The notes under the pieces: model-generated
What the model saw: the letters and a program-made list of their open reading frames with translations, nothing else
What the model was told of the DNA's origin: nothing
Database searches by the model: none
Shown: positions 1-9,394 of the stretch, piece by piece
Layout: each line of letters begins with the position of its first letter
Numbering within the stretch: the first letter of the stretch is position 1
Position numbers and translations under genes: made by a program
Source of the DNA: Sphingosinicella sp. CPCC 101087
GTDB taxonomy: Bacteria; Pseudomonadota; Alphaproteobacteria; Sphingomonadales; Sphingomonadaceae
DNA length: 64,000 nt
Assembly (NCBI RefSeq): GCF_004151485.1
Contig: NZ_SBFF01000001.1
Location: 597,633-661,632 of the forward strand
Reading direction: 5' to 3'

Positions 1-322
1 CGGCATCGCTGGCGCGAATGCCCGCCTTGATCACGCGCGTATAGCCGCCATTGCGCTCGGCGTAGCGCGGCGCAAGGACGTCGAACAGCTTGATGAGTTG
101 CGTGTCGTCGAGCAGGCGCGAATGAGCAAGGCGGCGGTTCGAGAGGCCGCCCTTCTTGGCGAGCGTGATCAGCTTCTCGACGTAGGGCCGGAGCTCTTTC
201 GCCTTGGGAAGCGTCGTCGTGATCTGCTCGTGCTTGATCAACGCCGCGGCCATGTTGCGGAACATGGCCATACGGTGGCTTGAGGTGCGGCCGAGTTTGC
301 GGCCGCCGACGCGATGGCGCAT
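1..322 (-). CDS. rplQ: 50S ribosomal protein L17 (partial, C-terminus beyond window)
   Basis: The first 107 codons of L17 are visible; the end lies beyond the left edge. The N-terminus [20 protein letters not shown] is the L17 signature, followed by the conserved stretch with [14 protein letters not shown]17 is a late-assembling protein near the peptide exit tunnel of the large subunit. In most bacteria rplQ directly follows rpoA; here it is separated from rpoA by about 1.4 kb that includes a terminator and a plus-strand protease gene, so it must have its own promoter in the 323-776 interval. The ATG at 322 is the only start giving the conserved N-terminus. Confidence 0.97.
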   Translation of the reverse strand, partial: MRHRVGGRKLGRTSSHRMAMFRNMAAALIKHEQITTTLPKAKELRPYVEKLITLAKKGGLSNRRLAHSRLLDDTQLIKLFDVLAPRYAERNGGYTRVIKAGIRASDA

Positions 323-776
323 GGTCTTATCCTTCGTTCGTCCCGGAGCCGTCCAAGGTACTCCGGGCCAGGCAGTCGCGATGGGGGACCGCCCAAACCC
401 CAATACAAAGTGCGGAGCCGCAGCCCCGCCTCGTGCGTGCGCCAAAGCGGAATAGCCCACGCCTGTCAAGTTTCTTCAGTTACGTTACCCGTGGCAGAGC
501 ATGTCCCGCGTACTTGCCCTTCGCCGGTAATCGAGCCCGCGGCGACGCGCCGGCCCGCTGTCGAATGTGGCGCAGGGGCATCCCGCCGGTTGCGGCGGAC
601 AAAAACAATGTGTTAGCCATCATGCCGATAACGAGATTCGTCCGGGGGGGCGGCTCTCCAGAGGGCAGAGGAATTTACCTCGATCCAGTCGGTCGAGGGT
701 CGGCGATGCGTGGCGCCGTCCCCGACCGGCCAGGGCTGGTGCGCATACCCCCGAGCTTTGGCGCTTGGAGTGCGGG
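323..776. other. Divergent intergenic region between rplQ and the S8 protease gene
   Basis: This 454-bp gap must hold promoters for rplQ (leftward) and the protease (rightward). On the minus strand a consensus -35 hexamer TTGACA lies at 464-469, but no convincing -10 follows at 16-18 bp, so I do not call a promoter. Open frames crossing the gap have no family signature and look like chance frames of GC-rich DNA. Confidence 0.5.
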
Positions 777-1520
777 ATGGGGATTCGTCTGCTGGTTTCA
801 TTCTTTTCGCTGCTGCTGGCCGCCGTTCCCGCGGCAGCGGCCCCGGACGTGCCGCTGGTTGCCGTAATCGACAGCGGCATCGGACGTACGAACGAGCTCC
901 AGTCCCTGCTCGTGGCCGAATATGACATGGCCTCGCCGCGAGCCAGGCGGGCTTTCCAGCCGCGCTACGACCATGGCACCATGGTGGCGACTATCCTGGC
1001 CCGCGCCCTGGACCGTCAGGTCGGGATCATATCGCTGAGGATCGACGATCCCGCCGGTTGCCCGGCGCATGTCAATCCGCCCTGCCAGCCGGACCCGGTA
1101 CGCGTAGCGCGGGCGATCCGCCGGGCCGCAAGCCTGCGGGTGGACGCGATCAATATCTCGCTCACCCTCTCGGACGACCCCCGAATAGTCGACGCGATCA
1201 AGGACGCCGCGCAGGATGGGATCACGGTGGTGCTCGCTGCAGGAAATGACGGCCTTGATCACCCGAGCAATCTCGGCCTCGCCAGGGCCGCCTATCCCTG
1301 GGCTGTGCTGGTCGGCGCGCTCGATGCCTCCGGAACGCCTTGGGAAGGCACCAATCGCCCGGAGGAAGACCGGGCAGGATATCATTACGCCTGGCAGCTC
1401 GGCGTCAACGTACCGACCACCATGGCGGACGGCGCCGCGGCGGTCGCGACCGGCACTTCCTTCGCGACGCCGATCGAGACGGCCCGCCTGCTCAAGCTGC
1501 GGCAGAATCTCGGATCATAA
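777..1520 (+). CDS. Small secreted subtilisin-like (S8 family) serine protease
   Basis: This 247-residue protein begins with a Sec signal peptide (residues 1-22, cleavage near AAA-AP). The S8 catalytic triad is complete: Asp32 in AVIDSGIG, His66 in DHGTMVA and Ser228 in GTSFATP, and Asn157 in AAGND fits the oxyanion hole. It is shorter than typical subtilisins and has no propeptide domain (I9), so secretion and activation must differ from classical subtilases. ATG at 777 is chosen because it begins the signal peptide; in-frame upstream sequence back to 567 has no signature. It lies on the plus strand between rplQ and rpoA, convergent with rpoA. The substrate is unknown. Confidence 0.85.
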   Translation: MGIRLLVSFFSLLLAAVPAAAAPDVPLVAVIDSGIGRTNELQSLLVAEYDMASPRARRAFQPRYDHGTMVATILARALDRQVGIISLRIDDPAGCPAHVNPPCQPDPVRVARAIRRAASLRVDAINISLTLSDDPRIVDAIKDAAQDGITVVLAAGNDGLDHPSNLGLARAAYPWAVLVGALDASGTPWEGTNRPEEDRAGYHYAWQLGVNVPTTMADGAAAVATGTSFATPIETARLLKLRQNLGS

Positions 1521-1662
1521 GGGGGGACGGACCGGCACCCCGAGCGGCCGGTCACGACCATTCTCACGCCCATCGCGAATTCCGCTTCCCCCTAGCTGCC
1601 TTCCGCCTCGGGTGGGGCAGCCTCGCGCCCCAAGGGCGGATCCGTCGCCTGCACATAAGAAA

Positions 1663-1686
1663 AAGGGCCGCCCGGAGGCGGCCCTT
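1663..1686 (-). terminator. Rho-independent terminator of the rpoA operon
   Basis: A perfect 10-bp inverted repeat (AAGGGCCGCC / GGCGGCCCTT, 4-nt loop) lies 28 bp beyond the rpoA stop. Read leftward, the stem is followed by TTTTTCTTAT, giving the U-tract of an intrinsic terminator. It separates the ribosomal supercluster from rplQ. Plus-strand readthrough from the protease gene would also form the stem, so it may act in both directions. Confidence 0.85.
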
Positions 1687-1713
1687 GCAATAAGTCGAAC
1701 CGTCGAGCCGGAC

Positions 1714-2775
1714 CTAGCCGAGCAATTCCTGCTCGAGCTTCTTGGCCATCTCCTCGATGTTCTCCGGCGGCCAGCCGGGAATATCCATGCCGAGCCGGAG
1801 ACCCATCGAGGCGAGCACTTCCTTGATCTCGTTCAAGGATTTGCGGCCGAAATTCGGGGTGCGAAGCATCTCCGCCTCGGTCTTCTGCACGAGATCGCCA
1901 ATATAGATGATATTGTCGTTCTTCAGGCAATTGGCGCTGCGAACCGACAGTTCCAGCTCGTCCACCTTCTTCAGCAGGTAGCGGTTGAGCTGGTTGGCGT
2001 CGGCTTCGGTCTCGACCGCGGCGACCGCGACGCCGGTCGGCATGCTGGTCATCGCGCCCAAGCCCTCGTCGAAATGGACGAAGAGCTGGAGCTGATCCTG
2101 AAGGATGCGCGCCGCGTAAGCGAGGGCGTCGTCCGGCGTCACCGTCCCGTCCGTCTCGACGGTCAGCGTCAGCTTGTCATAATCCAACTCCTGGCCGACG
2201 CGGGTATTCTCGACCTTGTAGCTGACCTGGCGGACCGGCGAGTAGAGCGCGTCCACCGGGATGAGGCCGATCGGCGCGTCGGCCGGCCGGTTGGCGGCAG
2301 CGGCCACATAGCCCTTCCCGGTCTCTGCAGTGAGCTCCATGTTGAGCGTCGCGCCCTCGTCGAGATGGCAGATGACGAGGTCGGGGTTCATCACCTCGAT
2401 GTCGCCGGCCGTCGCGATCTGGCCGGCGGTGATCTCGCCGGGTCCTGTGGCGGAGAGCGTCAGGCGCTTCGGCCCCTCGCCTTCCATCCGAAGCGCGATC
2501 TGCTTCACGTTGAGGACGATGTCGGTCACGTCCTCGCGCACCCCGGCGAGGCTCGAAAATTCGTGCAGCACGCCCTCGATGCGGATCGAGGTGACGGCCG
2601 CGCCTTGCAGCGAGGAGAGGAGGACGCGACGCAGCGAGTTGCCGAGCGTGAGGCCGAAGCCACGCTCCAGCGGCTCGGCGACGAAGGTCGCCTTGCGGCG
2701 GCTGTCGCCGGTAGCCTTCTTCTCGAGCGCGTTGGGCTTCTTCATTTCCTGCCAGTTCTTTGCGTTGACGGCCAT
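1714..2775 (-). CDS. rpoA: DNA-directed RNA polymerase subunit alpha
   Basis: A 353-residue alpha subunit. The N-terminal dimerisation and assembly domain (about residues 15-235) contains [20 protein letters not shown]; the C-terminal domain (about 260-325), which contacts UP elements and activators, contains [11 protein letters not shown] and FGRKSLNEI. Length is normal for Alphaproteobacteria. It is the last gene of the leftward cluster after rpsM-rpsK, with a 76-bp spacer from rpsK, and is followed by a strong terminator, so rplQ is not its downstream partner here. Confidence 0.98.
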   Translation of the reverse strand: MAVNAKNWQEMKKPNALEKKATGDSRRKATFVAEPLERGFGLTLGNSLRRVLLSSLQGAAVTSIRIEGVLHEFSSLAGVREDVTDIVLNVKQIALRMEGEGPKRLTLSATGPGEITAGQIATAGDIEVMNPDLVICHLDEGATLNMELTAETGKGYVAAAANRPADAPIGLIPVDALYSPVRQVSYKVENTRVGQELDYDKLTLTVETDGTVTPDDALAYAARILQDQLQLFVHFDEGLGAMTSMPTGVAVAAVETEADANQLNRYLLKKVDELELSVRSANCLKNDNIIYIGDLVQKTEAEMLRTPNFGRKSLNEIKEVLASMGLRLGMDIPGWPPENIEEMAKKLEQELLG

Positions 2776-2851
2776 GGTCTTCCCTTGGACTTGGGCGGGA
2801 AACCCGCCTTTGGAATTTCGTCGAATGGGCCGCCGGCGACCCGTTCGAAAA

Positions 2852-3241
2852 TCAGACGCGGCGGCGCTTGGACGGGCGGACGCCGTTATGCGGGATCGGA
2901 GTCACGTCCCGGATCGAGGTGATGGTGAAGCCGACGGCCTGCAAGGCGCGCAGCGCGCTCTCGCGGCCGGAACCGGGGCCCTTCACCTCGACCTCGAGGG
3001 TGCGGACGCCATGCTCGGCCGCCTTGCGCCCGGCATCCTCCGCCGCGACCTGCGCCGCATAAGGGGTCGACTTGCGCGATCCCTTGAAGCCCATCATGCC
3101 TGCGCTCGACCAAGCGATCGCATTGCCCTGGGCATCGGTGATGGTGATCATGGTGTTATTGAAGCTGGCGTTCACATGGGCGACGCCGGCCGTGATGTTC
3201 TTGCGCTCGCGCCGCCTGATGCGCTGAGGTTCGCGTGCCAT
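2852..3241 (-). CDS. rpsK: 30S ribosomal protein S11
   Basis: A 129-residue S11, a platform protein of the small subunit that lines the mRNA exit site with S7 and S18. Diagnostic stretches are [18 protein letters not shown] near residue 22 and the basic C-terminus with [15 protein letters not shown]. It lies between rpsM (81 bp upstream) and rpoA in the usual alpha-operon order and reads leftward. Confidence 0.98.
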   Translation of the reverse strand: MAREPQRIRRRERKNITAGVAHVNASFNNTMITITDAQGNAIAWSSAGMMGFKGSRKSTPYAAQVAAEDAGRKAAEHGVRTLEVEVKGPGSGRESALRALQAVGFTITSIRDVTPIPHNGVRPSKRRRV

Positions 3242-3322
3242 AATCTACATTCCTACCTAATCTCTATGTGGCGCCGGCGCAGCCCCAAAGCGCCTCCGGC
3301 GGAGCAACCCGTCCGTGACGAC

Positions 3323-3691
3323 TTACTTCTTCTTACCGGCGATCGGCTTGGCCTTGCCCTTGCGGGTGCGCGCATTGGTGTGCGTGCGCTGGCCGCGGAC
3401 CGGAAGGCCCTTGCGGTGACGAAGGCCGCGATAGCAGGCCAGATCCATCAGCCGCTTGATGTTCATCGCCGTCTCGCGACGCAGATCGCCTTCGACGCGA
3501 TGGTCGGAGTCGATCGTCTCGCGCAGATGCAGCACCTCCTGGTCGGTAAGGTCCTGGACGCGGCGCTCGGGCGGAATTCCGAGCTTGGCGGTGATCTGCT
3601 TCGCCTTGGTACGGCCGATGCCGTGGATGTAGGTAAGCGCGATTTCGACGCGCTTGTTGGTCGGGATGTTGACGCCCGCGATACGTGCCAT
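3323..3691 (-). CDS. rpsM: 30S ribosomal protein S13
   Basis: A 122-residue S13 of the 30S head, which contacts the 50S subunit and P-site tRNA. It begins [20 protein letters not shown] and ends in the basic tail [12 protein letters not shown]. It starts the rpsM-rpsK-rpoA group. Normally it follows secY/adk closely, but here a regulator gene and gdhA intervene, so the 223-bp gap upstream (3692-3914) probably carries a dedicated promoter, although I could not pick one by eye. Confidence 0.98.
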   Translation of the reverse strand: MARIAGVNIPTNKRVEIALTYIHGIGRTKAKQITAKLGIPPERRVQDLTDQEVLHLRETIDSDHRVEGDLRRETAMNIKRLMDLACYRGLRHRKGLPVRGQRTHTNARTRKGKAKPIAGKKK

Positions 3692-3914
3692 AGGGTTTTT
3701 TTCTCCTGCTCCACAGAGCGGCTGGCAACCGCCCTATCTCAGCGCTTTCGAATATCCGTCAAACAAGCATAGCCGACGCGCGCACGAAGGCGCCGCCGGA
3801 CGACCGGTTGGCGGGATAGGGCGCAGATAGGATCTCGAGGCCGCAGAGTCAACGCCCCGCTGCCCGGAAATCGAACGCGCTCGACCGGCGCCGCGTCGCG
3901 CCCCCACCCGACGA

Positions 3915-4961
3915 CTATCGGCGGCGCGGGGGCGCATCGGACTGCCTCCGGATCAAGTCGAAATCAAGCATCCGGTGCGGAACGGCGTCTTGCTCGTTGC
4001 CGGGAGCCCTGATCATCTCTGCCAGCATCGTTACCGCCTCGTCCGACATTGCGGCAACCGGCTGGCGAATGGTGGTGAGCTCGGGCCAGATCGTCGTGGC
4101 AAGGGGCGTATCGTCAAAGCCGCAGACCGACAGGTCGGCGGGCACGTCGAGGCTGCAGCGGTGGGCGGCAGCGATCGTCGCGGCGGCCATGTCGTCATTG
4201 CTCGCGAAGATGGCAGTCGGCACCTCGTCGAGCGAGAGGAGGTGCTCGGCCGCCTCCAGCCCTGAGCGGTAGGTGAAATTGCCGGTCGCGATCATCCGCT
4301 CGTCCAGAGCAATCCCGGCCTCCTCGAGCGCGGCGCAATAGCCCTGCTGGCGCAAGCCGCTCGAAGCATGGTTGGGGCGCCCGGTGATGAGCCCGATCCG
4401 ACGATGGCCGAGCCGGACGAGATGCCGGGTCATCTCCCGCGCGGCGCCGAAATCGTCGATTCCGATCGTTGCCAGCGACGGCGCAGGTCGAGTCGATCCG
4501 GTGGCGACCACCTTGACACCGGCGCCGCGCAGGCAGCCGACCAATAGATGGGCGTCGCCCAGCGGCGGCGGCAGGATGACGCCGTCGAGGCGCGCCCCGA
4601 TCAGCGCCTCCGCTGCGGCCGTTTCCCCGGTGCTCAGCGAATGGCGCTGGACGATGAGTTGGGCGTTGATCCGACTGCAGCCTTCCAGGGCACCGAGCAG
4701 AAATTCCGTCAGATAGGCCGGATTGGGAATCCGATAGAGCAGGCCGATCCGGAGCGTGGCCGCCCCGGCAAGGGAGCGGGCGGCGAGGTTGGGCGCATAA
4801 TCCAATTCACGGATCGCCGCCTCGACGCGTCGCTGGGTGGTGGGGCGCACGCCCTTCTCGCCGTTGATCACTCGCGACACGGTCATGCGCGAAACGCCCG
4901 CGCGGCGTGCCACATCGTGGATGGTCGGCGCCCTTTTCGGACCGCGGGGCTCGGCCGTCAT
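3915..4961 (-). CDS. LacI-family transcriptional regulator
   Basis: A 348-residue one-component regulator. Residues 13-60 form the LacI helix-turn-helix and hinge helix (TIHDVARRAGVSRMTVSRV, then LAARSLAG); residues 70-340 are a periplasmic-binding-protein-like effector domain, usually for a sugar or nucleoside. It is transcribed leftward, 39 bp beyond the gdhA stop, so gdhA and this gene may be cotranscribed. Both are inserted between adk and rpsM inside the ribosomal supercluster. The effector and targets cannot be read from the sequence; no clear LacI-type palindrome was found in the flanking gaps. Confidence 0.9.
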   Translation of the reverse strand: MTAEPRGPKRAPTIHDVARRAGVSRMTVSRVINGEKGVRPTTQRRVEAAIRELDYAPNLAARSLAGAATLRIGLLYRIPNPAYLTEFLLGALEGCSRINAQLIVQRHSLSTGETAAAEALIGARLDGVILPPPLGDAHLLVGCLRGAGVKVVATGSTRPAPSLATIGIDDFGAAREMTRHLVRLGHRRIGLITGRPNHASSGLRQQGYCAALEEAGIALDERMIATGNFTYRSGLEAAEHLLSLDEVPTAIFASNDDMAAATIAAAHRCSLDVPADLSVCGFDDTPLATTIWPELTTIRQPVAAMSDEAVTMLAEMIRAPGNEQDAVPHRMLDFDLIRRQSDAPPRRR

Positions 4962-5000
4962 CGCCGGTCCCCCGCGATCACCCTTCCCGGAGCAACGGGT

Positions 5001-6410
5001 TCACACGACCCCGAAAGCGAGCATCGCATCGGCGACCTTCTTGAAGCCGGCGATATTGGCGCCCTTCACATAGTCGACATAGCCGCCGCCGCGGTCGCCA
5101 TATTCGAGACAGCTTTGGTGAATGCCGTCCATGATGTCGCGCAAGAGCTGCTGGAGTTGGTCTTCCTTCCAGCTGATCCGGGCGGAGTTCTGGCTCATCT
5201 CGAGACCGGAGACGGCGACACCGCCCGCGTTGGACGCCTTGCCGGGAGCATAGAGGGTCTTCGCTTCCTTGAAGACATGCACGCCTTCGAGGTCGGTCGG
5301 CATGTTCGCCCCCTCCGAAACGCCGATGCAGCCGTTGCTGACCAGAGTGCGGGCGTCTTCGCCGAGCAGTTCGTTCTGGGTAGCGCAGGGCAGCGCGACG
5401 TCGCACGGCACACCCCATGGCCGCTTGCCCGGATGGAAGGTCGCGCTCTTGAAAGCGTCGGCATATTCGCTGATCCGGCCGCGGCGCCTGGTCTTGTGGG
5501 TCTTGACCCATTCGACCTTTTCCTGGGTGATCCCGTCGGGATCGTGGACGAAGCCCTCGCTGTCGGACAAGGTTAGCACCTTTCCGCCAAGCTGATTGAT
5601 CTTCTCGGCGGCATGAGTCGCGACATTGCCCGAGCCCGAGATGACGGCAGTCTTGCCGGTCAGGTCCTGCCCCTTGGTCTTCAGCATGTTCTCGAGGAAA
5701 TAGACGGCGCCATAGCCGGTCGCCTCGGTGCGGATCAGCGACCCGCCATACTCCATTCCCTTGCCGGTCAGCACGCCCTCGAAGCTGTTGGTGATGCGCT
5801 TGTACTGGCCGAACATGTAGCCGATCTCGCGGCTACCGACGCCGATATCGCCCGCCGGCACGTCGATGTCGGCACCGATGTGGCGGTAGAGCTCGGTCAT
5901 GAAGCTCTGGCAGAAGCGCATGATCTCGCCGTCGCTCTTGCCCTTCGGATTGAAGTTGGCGCCGCCCTTGCCGCCGCCCATGGGCAGGCCGGTGAGCGCA
6001 TTCTTGAAGGTCTGCTCGAAGGCGAGGAACTTCAGGATCGATTCGTTGACCGACGGGTGGAAGCGAATGCCCCCCTTATAGGGGCCGATGGCATTGTTGT
6101 TCTGGACCCGATAGCCACGCTGGACCCGGATATTGTGATTGTCGTCTTCCCAGCAGACTCGAAAGGAGACGACGCGGTCGGGCTCGGCGATCCTGCGCAA
6201 TATCTGCCAGCGGTGATATTCTTCCTTGCCGTCGATGAACTCGAAAATATCCTCGGCGACTTCCTGGACCGCCTGGATGAATTCGGTCTGACCCGGGTTG
6301 CGGCGCTTCACGCCTTCCATGAAGCCTTGAAGATCCACATGCTCGGAATTGCGCGCTTTCGCGACGAGAATCGGCTCGATCGTCAGACCGCCGCCATCAC
6401 CCCTGTTCAT
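5001..6410 (-). CDS. gdhA: NADP-type glutamate dehydrogenase
   Basis: A 469-residue hexameric-type glutamate dehydrogenase converting 2-oxoglutarate and ammonium to glutamate in the cytoplasm. Visible signatures are YKGGIRFHPSV, the active-site loop PMGGGKGGANF with its catalytic lysine, and the dinucleotide-binding ISGSGNVATHAAEK around residue 255. Length is about 20 residues above the E. coli enzyme, mostly at the N-terminus. ATG at 6410 has a GAGG ribosome-binding site. The upstream 173-bp gap to adk should contain its promoter. Its position inside the ribosomal cluster is unusual. Confidence 0.96.
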   Translation of the reverse strand: MNRGDGGGLTIEPILVAKARNSEHVDLQGFMEGVKRRNPGQTEFIQAVQEVAEDIFEFIDGKEEYHRWQILRRIAEPDRVVSFRVCWEDDNHNIRVQRGYRVQNNNAIGPYKGGIRFHPSVNESILKFLAFEQTFKNALTGLPMGGGKGGANFNPKGKSDGEIMRFCQSFMTELYRHIGADIDVPAGDIGVGSREIGYMFGQYKRITNSFEGVLTGKGMEYGGSLIRTEATGYGAVYFLENMLKTKGQDLTGKTAVISGSGNVATHAAEKINQLGGKVLTLSDSEGFVHDPDGITQEKVEWVKTHKTRRRGRISEYADAFKSATFHPGKRPWGVPCDVALPCATQNELLGEDARTLVSNGCIGVSEGANMPTDLEGVHVFKEAKTLYAPGKASNAGGVAVSGLEMSQNSARISWKEDQLQQLLRDIMDGIHQSCLEYGDRGGGYVDYVKGANIAGFKKVADAMLAFGVV

Positions 6411-6583
6411 TCATCGCCTCCCACTGATGGCCCCGATCGATCGCGACCGGAGTCGCCGGGCGCGACCATATCATCTTTTGCGGGAATGCCATCGCGACTT
6501 GCGAGGCCTGAACGTCCAGCGGGAAGATGCCGGAACGCGGCGATCTCCCACGGTCGGAGCGCGCAATTCGGACCCGAAAGGCC

Positions 6584-7234
6584 TCAGCGCCCGTCGAGAA
6601 TGGCGTCGACGGCGGCGCCCACCTCGTCGATCGGCGCCATTCCGTCGACCCGGCGCACGAGTCCCTTGGCCTCGTAGAAGGGAAGGATCGGCGCGGTCTT
6701 GGCGCGATATTCCGACATCCGCGTCCGAACCGCTTCCTCATTGTCGTCGGCGCGGCGCTTGAACTCCTCGCTGCCGCAGACGTCGCACAGACCGGGCAGC
6801 TTCGGCAGCTTGTAGCGGTCGTGATAGCCTTGGCCGCACTTCGCGCAGGTGAAGCGGCCGGTGATGCGGTCGACCAGCGCCTCCTCGTCCACGTCCAGCT
6901 CGACGACGAAATCCAGGTGCCGGCCGCGCTCGGCGAGAAGGCGGTCGAGTGCCTCGGCCTGGGCGTGCGTCCGCGGATAGCCGTCGAAGATGACGCCGCG
7001 CCCGGTATCGGGCTGGTCCAGGCGCGCACCGAGGATCTGCGACATGAGGTCGTCGGGGAACAGCTTGCCGGCCTTCATGATCTCGTCGGCCATCCGGCCG
7101 ATCTCGGTGCCGGCGCGAACCGCTTCCCGGAGCATATCCCCGGTCGAAATCTGGACCATGCCGCGATCGTGCACCAGGCGGGCCGCCTGCGTGCCCTTCC
7201 CCGCGCCCGGCGGCCCCAGCAGGATGATATTCAT
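6584..7234 (-). CDS. adk: Adenylate kinase, zinc-LID type
   Basis: A 216-residue adenylate kinase (ATP + AMP to 2 ADP). The P-loop GPPGAGKGT is at residues 7-15, the AMP-binding region includes STGDMLREAV, and the LID carries two Cys-x2-Cys pairs (CAKC and CDVC), the structural zinc form found in Gram-positives and many Alphaproteobacteria. ATG at 7234 gives the canonical MNIILLGPPG; the open frame continues upstream only inside secY. It sits 26 bp after secY as in the standard spc operon. Confidence 0.97.
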   Translation of the reverse strand: MNIILLGPPGAGKGTQAARLVHDRGMVQISTGDMLREAVRAGTEIGRMADEIMKAGKLFPDDLMSQILGARLDQPDTGRGVIFDGYPRTHAQAEALDRLLAERGRHLDFVVELDVDEEALVDRITGRFTCAKCGQGYHDRYKLPKLPGLCDVCGSEEFKRRADDNEEAVRTRMSEYRAKTAPILPFYEAKGLVRRVDGMAPIDEVGAAVDAILDGR

Positions 7235-7260
7235 CGGCAATTCCCCGATTGGGCCGGCTG

Positions 7261-8631
7261 TCAGCCGCGCCTCAGTCCACCCTTCAGCTTCGCCTTCTTG
7301 ATCAGGTCGCCATATTGATGGGCGATCAGGTGGCTCTGTATCTGGCTGACGGTATCCATCGTCACGTTGACGACGATGATCAGGCTGGTGCCGCCGAGAT
7401 AGAAGGGAATACCGGCGCGAGCGATCAGCCATTCGGGAATGAGGCAAGTCAGCGTCAGATAGGCGGCGCCGACGACGGTGACCCGCGTCAGCACGTAATC
7501 GAGATATTCCTCGGTGCGCTTGCCGGGCCGAATGCCGGGAATGAAGCCCCCATATTTCTTCAGATTCTCGGCTGTCTCCTCCGGGTTGAACACGACGGCG
7601 GTGTAGAAGAAGCAGAAGAAGACGATCCCGGCGCCGTAGAGGAACATGTAGAGCGGCGCCCCGTGCTGGAGCGCGGTCGTGATGGTGATGACGAACTCGC
7701 TCCACCAGGTATCGCCGGTCTGATCCTGTCCGGCAAACTGGGCGATGGTGAGCGGCATCAGCAGCAGGGACGAGGCGAAGATCGGCGGAATGACGTTGGC
7801 GGTGTTCACCTTCAGCGGCAGGTGCGAGCGCTCCTGCTGGATCTGGCCGCGGGCGGTCTGGCGCTTGGGATACTGGATCAGGACGCGCCGCTGCGCCCTC
7901 TCCATGAAGCAGATGAACAGGATCAGGCCGAGCGCGAGCGCGACGATTACCATGATCAGGAACGGATCGAGGCTGCCGGTTCGCCCGCCTTCGAACATCT
8001 GCGCCAACGCGGTCGGAAGCTGGGCCACGATGCCAGCCATGATGATCAGCGAGATGCCGTTGCCGACGCCGCGGCTGGTGATCTGCTCGCCAAGCCACAT
8101 CAGGAACATCGTGCCGCCGACCAGGCTGATAACCGTGGTGATGCGGAACATCATGCCGGGGTCGACCACCGCGGAACCGCCCGCGGAGGCGCCCCAGCCC
8201 TCCAGTGCGACCGCCATGAAATAGCCCTGGATGGCGCACAGCAGGACGGTGCCGTACCGCGTATATTGGTTGATCTTCTTTCGGCCGCTCTCACCCTCCT
8301 TCTTGAGGGCGGCGAGCGTCGGCGACATGCTCGAGGCAAGCTGCATCACGATCGACGCGGTGATGTAGGGCATCACGCCCAGCGCGATCAGGCTCATGCG
8401 CTCCAGGCTGCCGCCCGAGAACATGTTGAAGAAGTCGAGGACGCCGCCGCGGGTGGTCTCGAACAGCGTGCTGAGCGCGCGCGGGTCGATGCCCGGCAAC
8501 GGCACGAAGGACAGCATGCGGAAGACGATCAGCGCACCGAGGGTGAACCAGAGCCGCTTCTTGAGGTCGGTCGCCTTGGCGAAGTTCGCAAGGCTGAGGC
8601 TGGCTGCCATCTGGTCGGCTGCGGTTGCCAT
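7261..8631 (-). CDS. secY: Protein translocase subunit SecY
   Basis: A 456-residue, ten-helix SecY channel subunit of the inner-membrane Sec translocon. The N-terminal KKRLWFTLGALIVFRM helix, the plug region after PLPGIDP and the cytoplasmic loop with KYGGFIPGIRPGKRTEEYLD are typical. It lies 108 bp downstream of rplO and 26 bp upstream of adk, so translocon synthesis is coupled to ribosomal protein expression. Confidence 0.98.
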   Translation of the reverse strand: MATAADQMAASLSLANFAKATDLKKRLWFTLGALIVFRMLSFVPLPGIDPRALSTLFETTRGGVLDFFNMFSGGSLERMSLIALGVMPYITASIVMQLASSMSPTLAALKKEGESGRKKINQYTRYGTVLLCAIQGYFMAVALEGWGASAGGSAVVDPGMMFRITTVISLVGGTMFLMWLGEQITSRGVGNGISLIIMAGIVAQLPTALAQMFEGGRTGSLDPFLIMVIVALALGLILFICFMERAQRRVLIQYPKRQTARGQIQQERSHLPLKVNTANVIPPIFASSLLLMPLTIAQFAGQDQTGDTWWSEFVITITTALQHGAPLYMFLYGAGIVFFCFFYTAVVFNPEETAENLKKYGGFIPGIRPGKRTEEYLDYVLTRVTVVGAAYLTLTCLIPEWLIARAGIPFYLGGTSLIIVVNVTMDTVSQIQSHLIAHQYGDLIKKAKLKGGLRRG

Positions 8632-8739
8632 AGAGCTGTGGTCCTAGAAATGATGCGGCGGCGGACGACCCGGAAAGGCCCCCCGCCGCCTCATATAGTC
8701 ACCGGTTCCGGCTTGTCAGCCTTTCCGCGGGGAAAGTGG

Positions 8740-9273
8740 TCAGGCCTCGGCGCCGGCGCGGCTCTTGCTCTTGCCCTTGCCCTTCTTGGCAGCGGCCTTC
8801 TCGGCGGCCGGAACGACCTCGATCAGTTCGACCGATCCGCCGGCACCCTCGATCGCCTGGCGCGCCCCGGCGGAAATGCCGGCAACCTTCACCGAAACCT
8901 TCGTCTTGAGCTCGCCCTTGCCGAGGAGACGGACGCCGTCCTTGCCGCCGCGGGCCAGCCCGGCCGCCTTGAGCGCGCCATGGTCCAGCACGGCGCCGGC
9001 TTCGATCTTGCCGGCGTCGATCGCCTTCTGGATCGCGCCGACATTCACCTCGGCATAGTCCTTGGCAAAGATATTGTTGAAGCCGCGCTTCGGCAGCCGC
9101 ATGTGGAGCGGCATCTGGCCGCCTTCGAAGCCCCAGACCGAGACGCCGGAGCGGCTCTTCTGGCCCTTCTGGCCGCGGCCGCCGGTCTTGCCCACACCGG
9201 AGCCGATGCCGCGGCCGACGCGCACCCGCGCCTTGCGGGCGCCCTTGTTGTCGCGGAGATCGTTCAGTTTCAT
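8740..9273 (-). CDS. rplO: 50S ribosomal protein L15
   Basis: A 177-residue L15 starting [20 protein letters not shown] with the glycine-rich loop [18 protein letters not shown]. The ATG at 9273 is preferred over an in-frame GTG nine bases upstream because it matches the family N-terminus. The protein ends in a Lys/Ala-rich tail (about residues 155-177) longer than in E. coli L15 (144 residues). A palindromic repeat unit separates it from rpmD. Confidence 0.96.
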   Translation of the reverse strand: MKLNDLRDNKGARKARVRVGRGIGSGVGKTGGRGQKGQKSRSGVSVWGFEGGQMPLHMRLPKRGFNNIFAKDYAEVNVGAIQKAIDAGKIEAGAVLDHGALKAAGLARGGKDGVRLLGKGELKTKVSVKVAGISAGARQAIEGAGGSVELIEVVPAAEKAAAKKGKGKSKSRAGAEA

Positions 9274-9292
9274 TTCGTGCACTCGCTGTAAT

Positions 9293-9380
9293 TTACCCCG
9301 GCGAAAGCCGGGGCCCAGATTCGCTCTAGCCCGAACGTGCCGCGCGCGGAGGCACGCCGGATCCCGACTCGCGCCGGGAC
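9293..9380. repeat. Intergenic palindromic repeat unit (two hairpins)
   Basis: Two inverted repeats lie between rpmD and rplO: CCCCGGC-GAAA-GCCGGGG at 9296-9313 and TCCCG-N7-CGGGA at 9362-9378. The pair resembles a dispersed REP-like element common in sphingomonad intergenic DNA (recalled, not searched). A second cluster of the same style is at 18455-18590. Neither hairpin has a U-tract, so they are not simple terminators. Confidence 0.65.
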
Positions 9381-9394
9381 GACGGCGTTGGGCT

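Noticed and set aside
464..469. TTGACA as the -35 of an rplQ promoter
   Set aside because: No plausible -10 sequence lies 16-18 bp downstream on the minus strand.
3692..6583. gdhA-lacI insertion as a mobile element
   Set aside because: No transposase, integrase, direct repeats or terminal inverted repeats are visible, and base composition matches its neighbours.
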